A DNA stretch of 64,000 bases, taken from assembly GCF_043641665.1 (NCBI RefSeq), contig NC_092180.1:4923391-4987390 (forward strand), in the 5' to 3' direction. Below the pieces are notes generated by a model. It was given only the letters and a program-made list of their open reading frames with translations. It had not been told where the DNA came from and made no database searches. Each line of letters begins with the position of its first letter. The stretch's first letter is position 1. The DNA comes from Enoplosus armatus (taxonomy: Eukaryota; Chordata; Actinopteri; Centrarchiformes; Enoplosidae). The position numbers were made by a program, and so were the translations under genes. Shown in pieces: positions 27,436-38,400 of the stretch.

Positions 27436-28773
27436 TAAAGTGGTGCTGAAGTCCAGCTCTTGCGTAAATGTGCTTGTTACTTCCCCCCCTGTGCACACTA
27501 ATCACTTCAGTAGTGATTAGTTGTCCCAGAAAAGCATCCAACAATACTCTGCCTAGATTGATGTTTTGACTTGACCTCTTTTTGTTCGGCTTTTATTTTT
27601 GATTCCTGGAGAACAATGAATACATGCTGTTATCTTTGTCTATTTTCAGCACAAATGAGGGCACAAACACTTTACGCTGTGAGCTGCTTCTCTGTCTTGA
27701 GCTCTGTTTTAGCACACTCATGTTTCTGTGATTAAGACAGCAGATATTGAGAGCCTCCGTGCCCAAACCCCTTTTTCTTGTGTCTGTGACTCACATTTTG
27801 GGTGCATTGCTCGACCATGTACACTACTACTGGAGAAAAGTCTGTTTAATGTGAGCACAGAAGATATCTTAGAATTTGTAGTGTGTCTTGAGCTTTACTT
27901 TATATTATTTGCATGGACAGAGCTGCTCTGAAGGCAGAGTTAGTTTTAAATAATGTTGGATTCAAATTCAGTGAAGAAGAAGTCGAGAGAAGTGGTGTTT
28001 GTGATATAGTAAAGCACTCTTGCTATTTTATAGTTACAGCTAGTTAGTGAACACAAAGATGATCCTCTTAGAATAGACACATAACATCTTTCTACAGCCA
28101 TCAATGATATTATTGTAGGCTAGTGCTTTGTCCACATGCAGTTATTTTTACAGTATTCCTGTAAATGCATTTTCCTTTGTCTGGAAAGTACTTTGTGCTT
28201 CTTGCCCGTATTATTAGAGGCTCTGTGTGCTTTGAGCGCCACCGTGTGGTGTGTGGAGAGTTTGTGAAGGCTGTATGTCCCATCCAGTATTTGGTACAGC
28301 CTATACAGTGCATCTTATTAAGTCATTTATATATATTATTGAGCCTAAGTCTAATTTCCTTAAAACGGGAAAAGATTTTTCAACATGTTTCCGATACAAT
28401 TCAAGAAATCTAGAAATGAGTGTCTGTATCTTGACAGAATAAATCATCACAACACAGGAATGAAGAAAAATAACCCTTGATTATAAAAACATCTTGAAAA
28501 AAGTTGTTTGTTGTGTAAAACAAGATGAACTAATCTTACTAATCTTTTCCTTGAGATTTGTTGGCAATGCTGTCAAAAGTAGAAGTAGTTAAACAGCCAG
28601 TGAGCTAATTTTTCTGTAAGCTGATGTTGATCAAGTTAGATCCACAGGAGACACAAATATTTTATTTATAACAATCAGATTAAATGACGCCATCCAGTTG
28701 GTACAGTTGTGTATCAAAGGTAGACTTGACACTAGCACCCTCAAGTGGTACATGGCTAAACTGCACTTCATTG

Positions 28774-28779
<6 letters not shown>

Positions 28780-28808
<29 letters not shown>
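28780..28808. repeat. C29 homopolymer
   Basis: Twenty-nine consecutive C; the minus strand is poly-G and could form G-quadruplex structures. Length is error-prone in sequencing. Confidence 0.85.
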
Positions 28809-28819
<11 letters not shown>

Positions 28820-29852
28820 ATTGGCTCTTGGCTCTTCAAACTGGGAGGCAGTGCTGCACTGTGTATTCAATAGCATCTTACTTTCTTCAGCTTTTGAGAA
28901 AGTGGTGTCTCGTGGCTCAAAAGTTACAAACACTGCCTTTGCCTGGAATGTGTTGCATTTAATCCCCTTACAAGCTCACGTTTTCTTAGAAACCTCTCTC
29001 TCGATTAAAGATGTGAAGGGTAAATAAATCACATTTTAGAAATTGTTGGTAACAGAGCATAACTACCTCTTCATTTGGCCTGTAAACAATAGGCCCTTTC
29101 CCTGTGTGTACTGTATGTCTTTGACAGGGTGAGTGCTAAGGTGGCAGGGTGCGCTGATGCGCCAGATGGTGGCAGTCTATGAATAATGGATCATTGCCTT
29201 CAGTAAGACAGGTCCAAGCTGATCTGAGGTCAGCTGAATGACACAGGTGGCAGCTGTGCGGATCCTGCTCAGCGGTGGAATGGGCCACCCAGGGGTGAGC
29301 TGGGCAGACTGGCTCTTGATATGCAATACCCATGTCTGGCTTAGGTACTGCAGATACAGCACAACATAAAAAAAAGTATTTTAGAGTCTAAGGCTCAGAA
29401 AATATTTCAAGATATTGTGCTTATTTTGAGTTTTGCAAAAGGTAAAAGCAAGCACAAAGTACTGACATGTGACCTGTTCTCTCTGAGGTGTGCAGTTGTT
29501 TTTCCTATTAATGCAAGACATTGACTCTCATATTGGGGTAATGATTTATATATGTAACGTAAATAGAATTTTTATACAAAATTAAATGAACAAGCCATCC
29601 TCATCCGCATAACAGTATAATACAGATCCAGATTAAATGCAGTTAGCAGTGAAGCTTCTGTTCCAGTTGATAATGAACAGTAGTGATGCAGGTAGCTAGA
29701 GGCTTCAACAAACTCACACCAAGAAAGAGGGAGCCACAAAGCCACTTCATGTGCGTTTACTAACCACCTGTTGTCATCACAACAGCAGGATGGATTTTGT
29801 TTTTCTCCAAACGGAGGGAGGTGCTGTGTATAGTTTCTGCATTCTGTTCACA

Positions 29853-29947
29853 ATGTGGTCAGACAGGATGAGTAAACACAGTGTGGCTCTCCTCATTCTC
29901 ATCCCTCTTGTGATTGGTGGAGGTCTATGTGTACCTGTGCTGAGCAG
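29853..29947 (+). CDS. small secreted or signal-anchored protein, exon 1; candidate C11orf94/Frey1 orthologue
   Basis: Exon 1 reads MWSDRMSKHSVALLILIPL then VIGGGLCVPVLS, with the donor CTGAGCAG followed by gtaggt. With exons 30631-30710 and 30902-30987 it gives 86 residues from ATG 29853, or 81 from ATG 29868; both starts have A at -3, so the start is undecided. Residues about 9-28 form a signal peptide or uncleaved anchor. Exons 2-3 add an ELELLFDPGLL segment, a PLPPPLPP stretch and the acidic end NLDDEYY. All three junctions keep frame, and AATAAA follows 63 nt after the stop. The gene converges on mapk8ip1. In mammals C11orf94/FREY1, an ER membrane microprotein that helps assemble IZUMO1 in sperm, lies in just that position and orientation. 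Sequence identity to it was not checked, so an unrelated secreted peptide remains possible. Confidence 0.55.
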
Positions 29948-30159
29948 GTAGGTCTTCTTTACTTACTTCTGTATGTCTGTTCTCAGTTTTTCATAGATTC
30001 CAAAGCACAGTTTGTTCATCAGTTTCGAGTGACATTTGCAGTTTATTAAGCTGCAGTGGCTAATGCTAGGAGCAGTTAGCATTTTTAAACAACAATTGAA
30101 GAAATATAAAGTAATGTAATAACATGTCTCTGCTAGCCGTGGCCACGCAACTTGCCACT

Positions 30160-30215
30160 TTACATTACTTTACATTTATTTGGCAGAAGATGCTTTTGTC
30201 CAAAGCGACAAATTC
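30160..30215 (+). repeat. common teleost dispersed motif (ttggcagaagatgcttttgtccaaagcgac)
   Basis: Reads tttacatttatttggcagaa then gatgcttttgtccaaagcga. A near match to the ATTTGGCAGACGCTTTTATC, CAAAGCGAC motif found throughout teleost repeats. It lies in intron 1 of the proposed small gene. Confidence 0.55.
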
Positions 30216-30630
30216 TGCTGCATTTTTTTGAAATATGCTGGGGGGGGGGGTTCTAGCAGAATTTGAGTGTGTAGTTCTGCTTTAAAGTTCCTATGAAAGG
30301 GCTAGCAGAGTGCTATTTGCATATGCTGTAAAAACATGAAGCTAAAAAGGGACTTGTTGCGGATATTGATTGGCCTTTACAGCTAATTAGCTAATGGCAG
30401 CTACAGTTAGCAGCCGTTAGCAGTTACTTTAGCAACAAGTAAAAGCTATGTGTCCATCAGGAAACTCCGTATTCCCCGCTTATTAGCATTTATCAGATTG
30501 TTGTCCATAATTGAATTATGATGTGCATGTAAACACAGACATTAGTTTGACTGTCCGATGTCGTCCACCTCTGCAGTGTGATGGTGGTGCTGTCATCTTG
30601 TTTTTCTTCTCGTGCCGTTTCTTCCTCTAG

Positions 30631-30710
30631 CAGAGCTGATGAAGGTACAGCAGAGTTAGAACTGCTCTTTGACCCCGGCCTCCTCAAACAGCATGTTAGC
30701 CTCACTGATG
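30631..30710 (+). CDS. small secreted or anchored protein, exon 2
   Basis: 80 nt encoding (S)RADEGTAELELLFDPGLLK then QHVSLTD. The acceptor region is cctctagcag, so two in-frame 3' splice sites three bases apart (after tag at 30630 or cag at 30633) give forms with one or two Ser. Donor ACTGATG followed by gtaaga. A pyrimidine-rich stretch (tttttcttctcgtgccgtttcttcctc, about 30601-30627) precedes the acceptor, which supports a real exon. Confidence 0.55.
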
Positions 30711-30901
30711 GTAAGACAGCCGTATGTCAGTTTATTGAGGTTGCTTAACAACTCATGATCTTTGAATTATGTGGTGCTCTTTCAAGACAAACACTGAACA
30801 AAAGCAACACTGATAAAACAAAGAGGACAATGTGGTATTTTAGACAAGAAACATTTATTGGATACTTTGATCCATCTGATCGTGTTAATGCGTTGCTGCA
30901 G

Positions 30902-30987
30902 ATTACGGTGAGAGGCCCCTCCCTCCTCCTCTTCCCCCCGACACTGAATGTCCTTATCAACCCAACCTGGACGATGAGTACTACTAA
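30902..30987 (+). CDS. small secreted or anchored protein, exon 3 with stop
   Basis: Begins after gttgctgcag and encodes (D)YGERPLPPPLPPDTECP then YQPNLDDEYY and TAA at 30985-30987. It is proline-rich with a strongly acidic tyrosine-containing end and one cysteine (TECPY), which could pair with the cysteine in the hydrophobic segment of exon 1 if that part is retained. Confidence 0.55.
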
Positions 30988-31049
30988 CAGAAACACTAAG
31001 CTGATGGGTCCTGCATGGAGTATCACCTCGAGCAAAAACAGCATGTTAA

Positions 31050-31055
31050 AATAAA
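31050..31055 (+). terminator. polyadenylation signal AATAAA of the small plus-strand gene
   Basis: AATAAA 63 nt after the TAA stop of the three-exon small gene. Position and strand fit a short 3' UTR. The cleavage site was not determined. Confidence 0.4.
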
Positions 31056-34039
31056 AACAGGAAAAATCAAGGCTTCTTGTTTGTCATGTCTCTCATGGAT
31101 TTGGTCCTTTTGAGGACAATACAATAGAAAATCAACCTCTTTTCATACACACACATAACACACTGCTGCTGCGCCATGGATTTAATTTATAAATAACAAC
31201 AGTAGTGTTATTTTTGATTGTTGCTTACGGATAATGATGATATGACGTCATCTCCAACCTGGCAGTGTGTGGTTTTTAATTTTTTTTTATTTTACTGGAA
31301 GTTCTTCATATTGTTATATATTTCCATGAATTTTCCCAGTGAAATGTCCTTCTTACTGTTGAATTTTTCCAGGGGTTAAATATTTTCTTCTGGAGTGAAG
31401 AGAGCTGATGCGGTATGATGCTCAGTCAGTCCTGTCTTTTAGTTTGAAAAATGTATCCAGAATTCATAGTTAATTTGTCCCACTAAAGACATGGGCTGTT
31501 TTTGAAACCGCTGACTGTACTAGCAGTTTGTACTGATGTGATGCAAACAGCATGCAAACAAAAGCAGAATATGCAGTATGTCATGTATGACACTGGCATG
31601 TCGTACTGATTTGAATCCAATATGCATCAGACCCGTCTACCTCGCCTACTGTGTCCCACAATGCAAAGCGCTGGCAGTGGATTGCCATTAACGTTACGTA
31701 AACTTTCACTGATTTCACCTCAGCAGTCCACCAAAATCTGTTTCTGAACAAATTTGAGGCGCAAAATAAGTGACCCAGTTACTGAATGTTCACTCATATT
31801 AGATCTACAAGGCCTCATTTAAAAGTTAGTTCTGACTTTTGGCAGGGGTATAATACCTGCATGATTATTGCTTCTGCTTTCCAAAACAGAAACTGGCCAA
31901 GCCTGGCCGGGCATACTGCAGAATAAATTGATTTGACAGTTTCGTACTGCAGAGTTGGAGTCGGGCAGCAGCATGTCAGCTGATCAGATGAAAATAAACA
32001 CCAGGACCTCACAAGTACAGTAATAAGTAAATGTGCTTGTGTATATATTTGTGCAAGTGATGCCAAACTTAATAATGACAGGACACCGTGAGATCTGCAT
32101 TAAAATTTTTAAATAAAGAATAATTCACACCTAAAAAAAAATTCCAAAATAAAGAGAAATTTCACATACTACATGTCAATACAATGTAATATTTATAATT
32201 ACAGATATTAAATTATTTATTTATATATGGCATGTCTATACACCCTTTGTATAGCCCCCACTACTTTACATTTTCTCCTGTCTGCCTGATTGGCTCTTGA
32301 GAAGGGAACTCATATAAAAGTCAGTATTGATCTCTTGATGTGAACACGATGGCTTTGATCAGCAACAGCAGACGACTCGATTTTTTTTTAAAGGAACAAA
32401 CTGTGGGGACTAGTGAGATGGCTGAATTGACAATTTCCACATCCTTCAATTGATGAATCTTTCTTTTACAGACATTTTATCTTCTGTTAAATATAGATCA
32501 CATAAAACAATCTGTTACAAATTAGTGTTAGTGATAAATGATGACGGAAGCTCACGTTCTGTTTGTCTTTCACTGCAGAACAACTGTGCTGTAGCCGTGC
32601 TGGACCCTAGATGATGATGATGGTGATGATGATGAAAACAATATGGCAATCCTTTGGTTTTCTGTTACGATCATTTAGGCCCTCGGTCAGAACACATCTT
32701 AAAAACAGAGTTTAATCTAAAGATTGACAGTTTGACTGGTGGCGAAAAATATTATTAAAATTAAAATTATCAAAAGAGTGGCCAATCACCTTTCTGTTAA
32801 TAGACTAATCGATAAATCGACTACTTGTTTCAGCTCTACTAAAGTCAATAGTCAAGTCACAAGTATTCATTAGCACACTGCAAGTCTTTCAGGTGCGGGC
32901 CAATAAAATGTCATTATGGCGAGTGTGTATCTGCGTATAGTATTTTACATAGCTGGGACAGTCCTTACAATACCTGTGCTGAATAATAACATGTTCATGG
33001 TGTGTGCCTGTTGCTGTCTTTTTACTTTTTTTTATGGTTTTGTAGAGCCTGCTGCGAGTGACATGATACAATGGCTATGAAATATAATGTGAGAGTCGTA
33101 ATCTTAGAGTAAATAATTGTTTGTTTAGGTTGTTTGCCAATTTCACTTATTGAAATTTGCTGCTGTATAGGCTGTAAAAATAATACAACAATCAAAGGCG
33201 TATCATGGATGTATTAACAGAATGGAATTAGATATTTTGGGCACATGAGCGTTTACCTCCTACATACTTGTAGTCTGTTGATCAGAGAACTTTCTTGGTT
33301 TCTTTCGGTCTTGTCTGTTTAACTTCTTCAGGTAACAGACAGGTAAACTCTGTATTAACAATTTCAATGTAACTGTCACTGTCCTGAAACCAATATGAGC
33401 TGTGACAGCACAGGTACAGCACAGCACAGCACATTTAGTGCAGTGGAAAAAAGCTCAAGTCACATCAAACATACTCCTACATCGCAATTTGCATTCAAAC
33501 TCTTAAACTCAACACACACTCAATGGCAATCCCTTCAAATGTAGTGATAATGTTTACTGAGGAAGGTCACAATGATCTGATGGAAAAAGAGGCACTACTA
33601 GTAAAGATATGAAGACACCAGAGTTAGCTTTTGCTCTCTTGTCAGCACCTGTACCGACTGTACCGAGGATCAGCCTCATTATCTCACCACCGCCACACTG
33701 AGAGCATTTAATGTTTCTGATGCGGGAACTATGAGGAGCACGTTTCTGGAACACCACGTGAAGGAGATTCTGTATGTCGGACCTCGTCTTGTACCACCAA
33801 AGAGCCTACAGGCAGATGTTGTGTTTTCTTTCCTAGTATTAAACGTCTTTGTCACTGATTTCATGCCTAGTTAGAACACACAGTAAAGAAGCGCAGTGTG
33901 TCTGGCATTAGACTAGGAATTAAGGACTAAGGCTTTACTGGGCAAATGGTGGGGGCTGTTTAGCTTAGCACTACAGTACCAATAGAAGCCGCTAATAGTT
34001 TGAAAGGAAAAATCCACACTCGTACACCCTCACACTGTT
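31056..34039. other. non-coding, convergent intergenic space
   Basis: Between the small plus-strand gene and the mapk8ip1 3' UTR. No coding signal. It includes the R2 repeat piece at 32756-32839 and a GATGATGATG stretch near 32612-32632. Confidence 0.5.
32756..32839 (+). repeat. dispersed fish repeat family R2, copy 2 (end fragment)
   Basis: Contains cctttctgttaatagactaa then tcgataaatcgactacttgt, ttcagctct. It matches the last part of 34211-34467 (acctaatcgattaatcaact, aataatttcagctct). Confidence 0.5.
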
Positions 34040-35400
34040 TTTATTTTTTATCATGGACAAGTGATGCTAAGTGCATTTCAGGAGTTAATTGTGATCCAGT
34101 GTTTTTTTTTTTAGCTACTCCTATTTCAACCCTACAGAAAACCAACAGATCTGCTGGTAACTGAAACTGCGGTACTGCTTTCTCGTCTATTGCCTGCCGT
34201 TTTGCAAGCCACTAATGATTATTTTCATTATCAATTCATCATTTGTTCCATAAAAAGTAAAAGAAAAAAAAGAAAAAAAATACCAGTAACAATTTCTCAA
34301 AGCCCAAGTTACAACATTCAATAGATATTAACAAATGTTCACATTTGAGAGGCAGAAACCAGTGAATTTTTGGCATTTTTGATTAAAAATGACTCAAAAT
34401 ACTAAGCAAACTAACTTTCTGTGGATCACCTAATCGATTAATCAACTAACAATAATTTCAGCTCTGATCTGGCCCTTACCTTTCTTTGTGCCAAACTGAA
34501 ATGCACTGTTTTTGCGGAGCTTGTTTTTTTTTTTTCTGGGACTTTCCTGCTACTTGGTGCACACTGATGAAAGGCGACACAAACCTCTGCTACACTTGTG
34601 CCTCTGCACTGTATTGTGAGCCCCACCTCGCAGTGTGCACAGCTCATACTGGCCATCACATTGTCTGGATTTGAGGTTTGGGCCCCCAACATTAAACGTT
34701 TAAATAGGGACCAAAAAATGCAAAGAACATCACCTATAGCTGGTTTTCTAATAGTGTTTTAGGGCAGATTTTTTTGTTGCCACTGAAGAATGTGGATATC
34801 ACCTTCATGGTGTGCTAAAAGGATCAAATTTACTGTTTCTACATGGATTTGTGTCACTTGGTGATCACATTTTCAGTGTGAGGATGTTATTTAGCAAATA
34901 TACACCTCCCTCATCATCAGACCCTAAATATGTAGTGTCAAAGCAAACTCATCACGTGTTCATTTTCCCAAAGCTCAGCTGCTGTTTTTCTTTTGTCAAG
35001 TGCAAGAACAAGCTGGTGCAGTCCAGTTCGGCTCCTGGGCTTTCAGTGTTGCACCTGCTGAGACGACGCTGCAGGCTAACTAGCGCTGCCAAGGCTGCGG
35101 TGATACAATGTTTGTGCTTTCCATGGACAGCCTGTGATCAACCACCTCATCACCGACTCCATTTTGCATATTTTCTTTTCCCAAGACACTTCTCCTTTGG
35201 CTCATTTTCATCTCCTCTCGCTGCACAAAGGTTTCACCACAGTTCCAATACTTGATCCTTCTTCTCCTGCTTGTTTGTCAGATGTGGTAATTTTTTCATT
35301 TTTCTTTTTTCTTTTGTATTTTAGATATGTCTGTCCCTCATGCAACATTATGTTATGATACAGTGTACTGTACAGGGCTGTGGTTGAAGGCAGAGCATTG
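34040..35400 (-). other. probable mapk8ip1 3' UTR, end unresolved
   Basis: Minus-strand sequence after the stop codon. The nearest canonical AATAAA on the minus strand that I found is at 34045-34040, which would give a 3' UTR of about 1.36 kb crossing the repeat at 34211-34467. The choice is weak: no downstream GU-rich element was verified and alternative signals are possible. A plus-strand open frame of 147 codons across 34812-35255 is regarded as chance. Confidence 0.35.
34211..34467 (+). repeat. dispersed fish repeat family R2, copy 3
   Basis: Contains actaatgattattttcatta, caatttctcaaagcccaagt, cacatttgagaggcagaaac, gaatttttggcatttttgat and ctaatcgattaatcaact. All these are typical interior and end words of the teleost hAT-like repeat. 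It lies within the suggested mapk8ip1 3' UTR. Confidence 0.55.
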
Positions 35401-35473
35401 CTATTCCAGGTAGATGTCCTCTGTAGGGCACGAGACCTCCACAAACTCTTTATAGTACAACTGGAAGGCTTTC
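35401..35473 (-). CDS. mapk8ip1: mapk8ip1 last coding exon, kinesin-light-chain-binding C-terminus
   Basis: 73 nt encoding (G)[19 protein letters not shown] then IYLE and the TAG stop at 35403-35401. The last residues of JIP1 form the motif bound by the TPR groove of kinesin light chain, with the tyrosine in DIYLE being critical; that tyrosine is present here. Acceptor cctttcag before GAAAGCC. Confidence 0.95.
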
Positions 35474-38400
35474 CTGAAAGACAAAGACATATACTTCAGT
35501 TACGCCTAGACTTCACTAAATCCTAAAAAACCCATCTCGAGGTTAGCTTCTGTTCATGTTCTAAGAATTTAAGCTCCACTGGACAGTAGGGCTGCACAAT
35601 TAATCAAATATTAATCACGATTTTGGCTTCCCACAATTAAGTGAACATGATTGCGACGTTTAAAATGCGCGCCCTGCTCATAGAAAACTCGGCTGCACAT
35701 CATATCAAGCGCTTCCTAAACTAACAGCCAGCCACCAGGAAACGATCGAGATGTTTTGGTTTCACTTTTGGGGTAGTCTTGTATAGCCAGGCCTATCACC
35801 ACACTTTGTTTAGCACTGTACAAAAGTACAGGCTTTGCTTTTGGAGAGTTGTCATGCCGCAGTGTGCCCGCCCTGCAGCGGCAGCCTGTGCTAAAATGTC
35901 CTGGAGGTTGCGGCTGCAGTCCAAAGTAGAAGAGTAAAATACAACAGAGAGCAGACGGGCAAAACGAAACGTGTGGAGCAGAAGGCCAAGAGCTAGTCCC
36001 TCGAAACTGTGCAATAAAAACATTTTGTCCCTAAAATCAATGACTAATCGTGATAAATAATCATGATCTCAGTATTAGTGATTATCATTTTGGCCATAAC
36101 TGTGAAGCCCTACTGGACAGTAGAACTTGATCAGCTCACCATTTCTGCCAAAAAACAACAAATAGGCTATTTTTTTTTAAACAGAAATTGCAGTTAGGGA
36201 TTCATCTCCATATTTGAAATGTGAAAAAGTCCATAGAGATTTTTAAACACATCTTCTTTCCACACAGCCTCTCATCCAGTTTTGTGACTACAGAAACATC
36301 AGACCACGGCTGGAGTCAAGATGCAGCCAGCATTGAGCTGCGTTAGTCATGCTGCCAGATCTGTGACAACAGTGACTGCAGTGTCATGTCCTTGTTGGCA
36401 ATCTCTACAAGATGAGTTGTAATGTAAAGTGATCTAAGCAGTTCTGCCATTCTGTCAGGGAGAGAGATCTGTTCTGGATTGGCCGCAGATCCTGTTTTGA
36501 AAGATCTAATGAAATTTAATACCTTGAATACTGTATGTATGTATATATATATGTGTGTCTGCCAAGACTGCACAATCCTGTCCTATATAAAATTAATCTG
36601 CATATGGATCTCATAATAAGGGAGAAATGATTTCATACATGAATTCAAAAAGGAGGAGCATTGAGCATAGCAGCATGAGAGAAGAGTGAATCTTACTTGG
36701 GACAGACAAAACAAAAAAAGACAGGACTTGAGTTTCCAAGAAAAAATCTGTCATCTAATACAGATCAGCTGTTTCTAATCTCATTCAATCACCCAAAGAA
36801 GTCCAGATTGGAGCGTCCCTAAACCAGCATCTGTATGTGTCGGCAGACATTAAGTAAATGCACACACCTCCTCCATGCAAAGAATGAATATCCAAGAGCT
36901 AATGCAGAAGAAACTCACCCTACTGACTCTGCAAGAGGTTTGGTGGAGTTCTCAGACACAAACACGTGGCAGGCAAATCTCTGGTCTGCTGGGTGCTTAG
37001 TAATGAAACCAAAATACCTGCAAAGAAGGAAATAATAATAATAATAAACTGCTGTTTCACGTTTGATCGGTTAGCAGTCAAGAGGTCCAGTCTATGTCTG
37101 AAGCCTGGTACATTTGTTGGTTTCTAGCGAGTTATTGTTTGGTCTATCACGTTTTTAATCTCTGCTAATGTTTGTCTGCAGTGTTTTTTTTTTATTCTAG
37201 TACAACAACAGTACAACAACATTGACTGCAGTGCCTGATTGAAAGTCCTGCTTTGGGTTTGCTGCCTTTACTTACTTGCTGTTTTTGGGGTGATAGCCAC
37301 AGAAGGAGACGTTCTTTAACTGGAAGAAGTGATTGCACTCGTTACTCTGTGAAGACAGAAAAAGAGAGAATAAATGTCTTAGGTTAACATCAAGGAAGCT
37401 GCTTGCTCTACACTTTTACTGTGTTCTTTTTTTACTCATTATCACATTATTATTACTCTATTATTAAGCTGTACGCAGCACTTGAAAGTTGTAGATTGTC
37501 CAGGTAGTGCTACATCAAACTACTATTTTGTGTTTTATATAATTACTTAAGGGTTGTACTTTAAATGTCTTTCATCTTTGATCATTTCTGGATGGATGAT
37601 TACAAAAGATGAGTTGTGTTTTTTGTGTCAGATGTTATTTGAAGAGTTTGGGATTGGAGGCAAAGTTCCTTGTTGTTTTTTCATGTAAGAAGCTCTTTTC
37701 TAACAAATGATGCTTCACCACAATAATGTATTTTGTGTCTTATAAGCCTACTGTATGTAGAGTGGGGAAGTGCGTGTGCATACATAACATCTCAACATTT
37801 ATCATGTTCATGAAAAGTAAGAAGTGACTACAGCTGTCAAATAAATGTAGTGGGAGAAAAGAATGTTATGTTTCTCCCTGAAAAGTTGAGGAATAGAAGT
37901 TTAAAGGTGCTCAAAATGGGAATATTCAAATAAGATCTTCCCCTTTAAGAAAACACTTCCCTTGCATCCCCTACGCCTCTGCCTGCAGTCCCTATCAGCA
38001 GCCACATGGGGGTGCCATGTCTCAACTGTTCAATGGCATTCTGGCGTGAAGGTGAGCTTTTATTTGACAAACCCTCACGAAGCTGCACTCAATTTAGTTT
38101 ACATTAGAAAGACAAGGGGACAGTAAGAGTCTTACTCTGTCACAGGCATAATAATCCTCTTGAACTGCTAGCTTGATGCCTTTCACACTGATCTCCAGGT
38201 TGCAGGAGGAAGGCGGGTTGTACTTGACTGTCATCCTTCTGTTGGTGGCAATCTAGAAAACAAATGTAAAAGATGACGTGAAATATAAAAATACTCAAAA
38301 CCCTTAAAAAGAGACTTTTAACCTGTAAACCAATGCTATACTAGATGATAATACAAAGTTTGAAAACTAGTATACTACTGTTAGCTACTGTATACTACTG

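Larger units (their letters stand above)
23166..29852. other. non-coding, no gene recognised
   Basis: Contains CA at 24837-24872, an A-rich stretch leading into (TA)n at 25743-25787, repeat fragments at 26520-26830 and 27285-27435, and a C29 run at 28780-28808. I looked for pex16 exons here because pex16 follows C11orf94 in mammals, but found none. The exon-like stretch ending in CAG followed by gtgagt at 25021 has no pyrimidine tract before it and is not supported. Confidence 0.5.

Noticed and set aside
30745..31044. 99-codon minus-strand frame with hydrophobic segments
   Set aside because: Opposite to the spliced small gene, no splice or conservation evidence; likely a shadow.
35102..35140. 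RE1/NRSF-like word (ccatggacagc) downstream of mapk8ip1, of interest because human MAPK8IP1 is a REST target
   Set aside because: Only the right half-site fits; the left half TTCAGCACC is absent and the site is at the 3' end, not at the promoter.
34812..35255. 147-codon plus-strand open frame
   Set aside because: Antisense to the mapk8ip1 3' UTR, no family resemblance and no promoter or splice signals.
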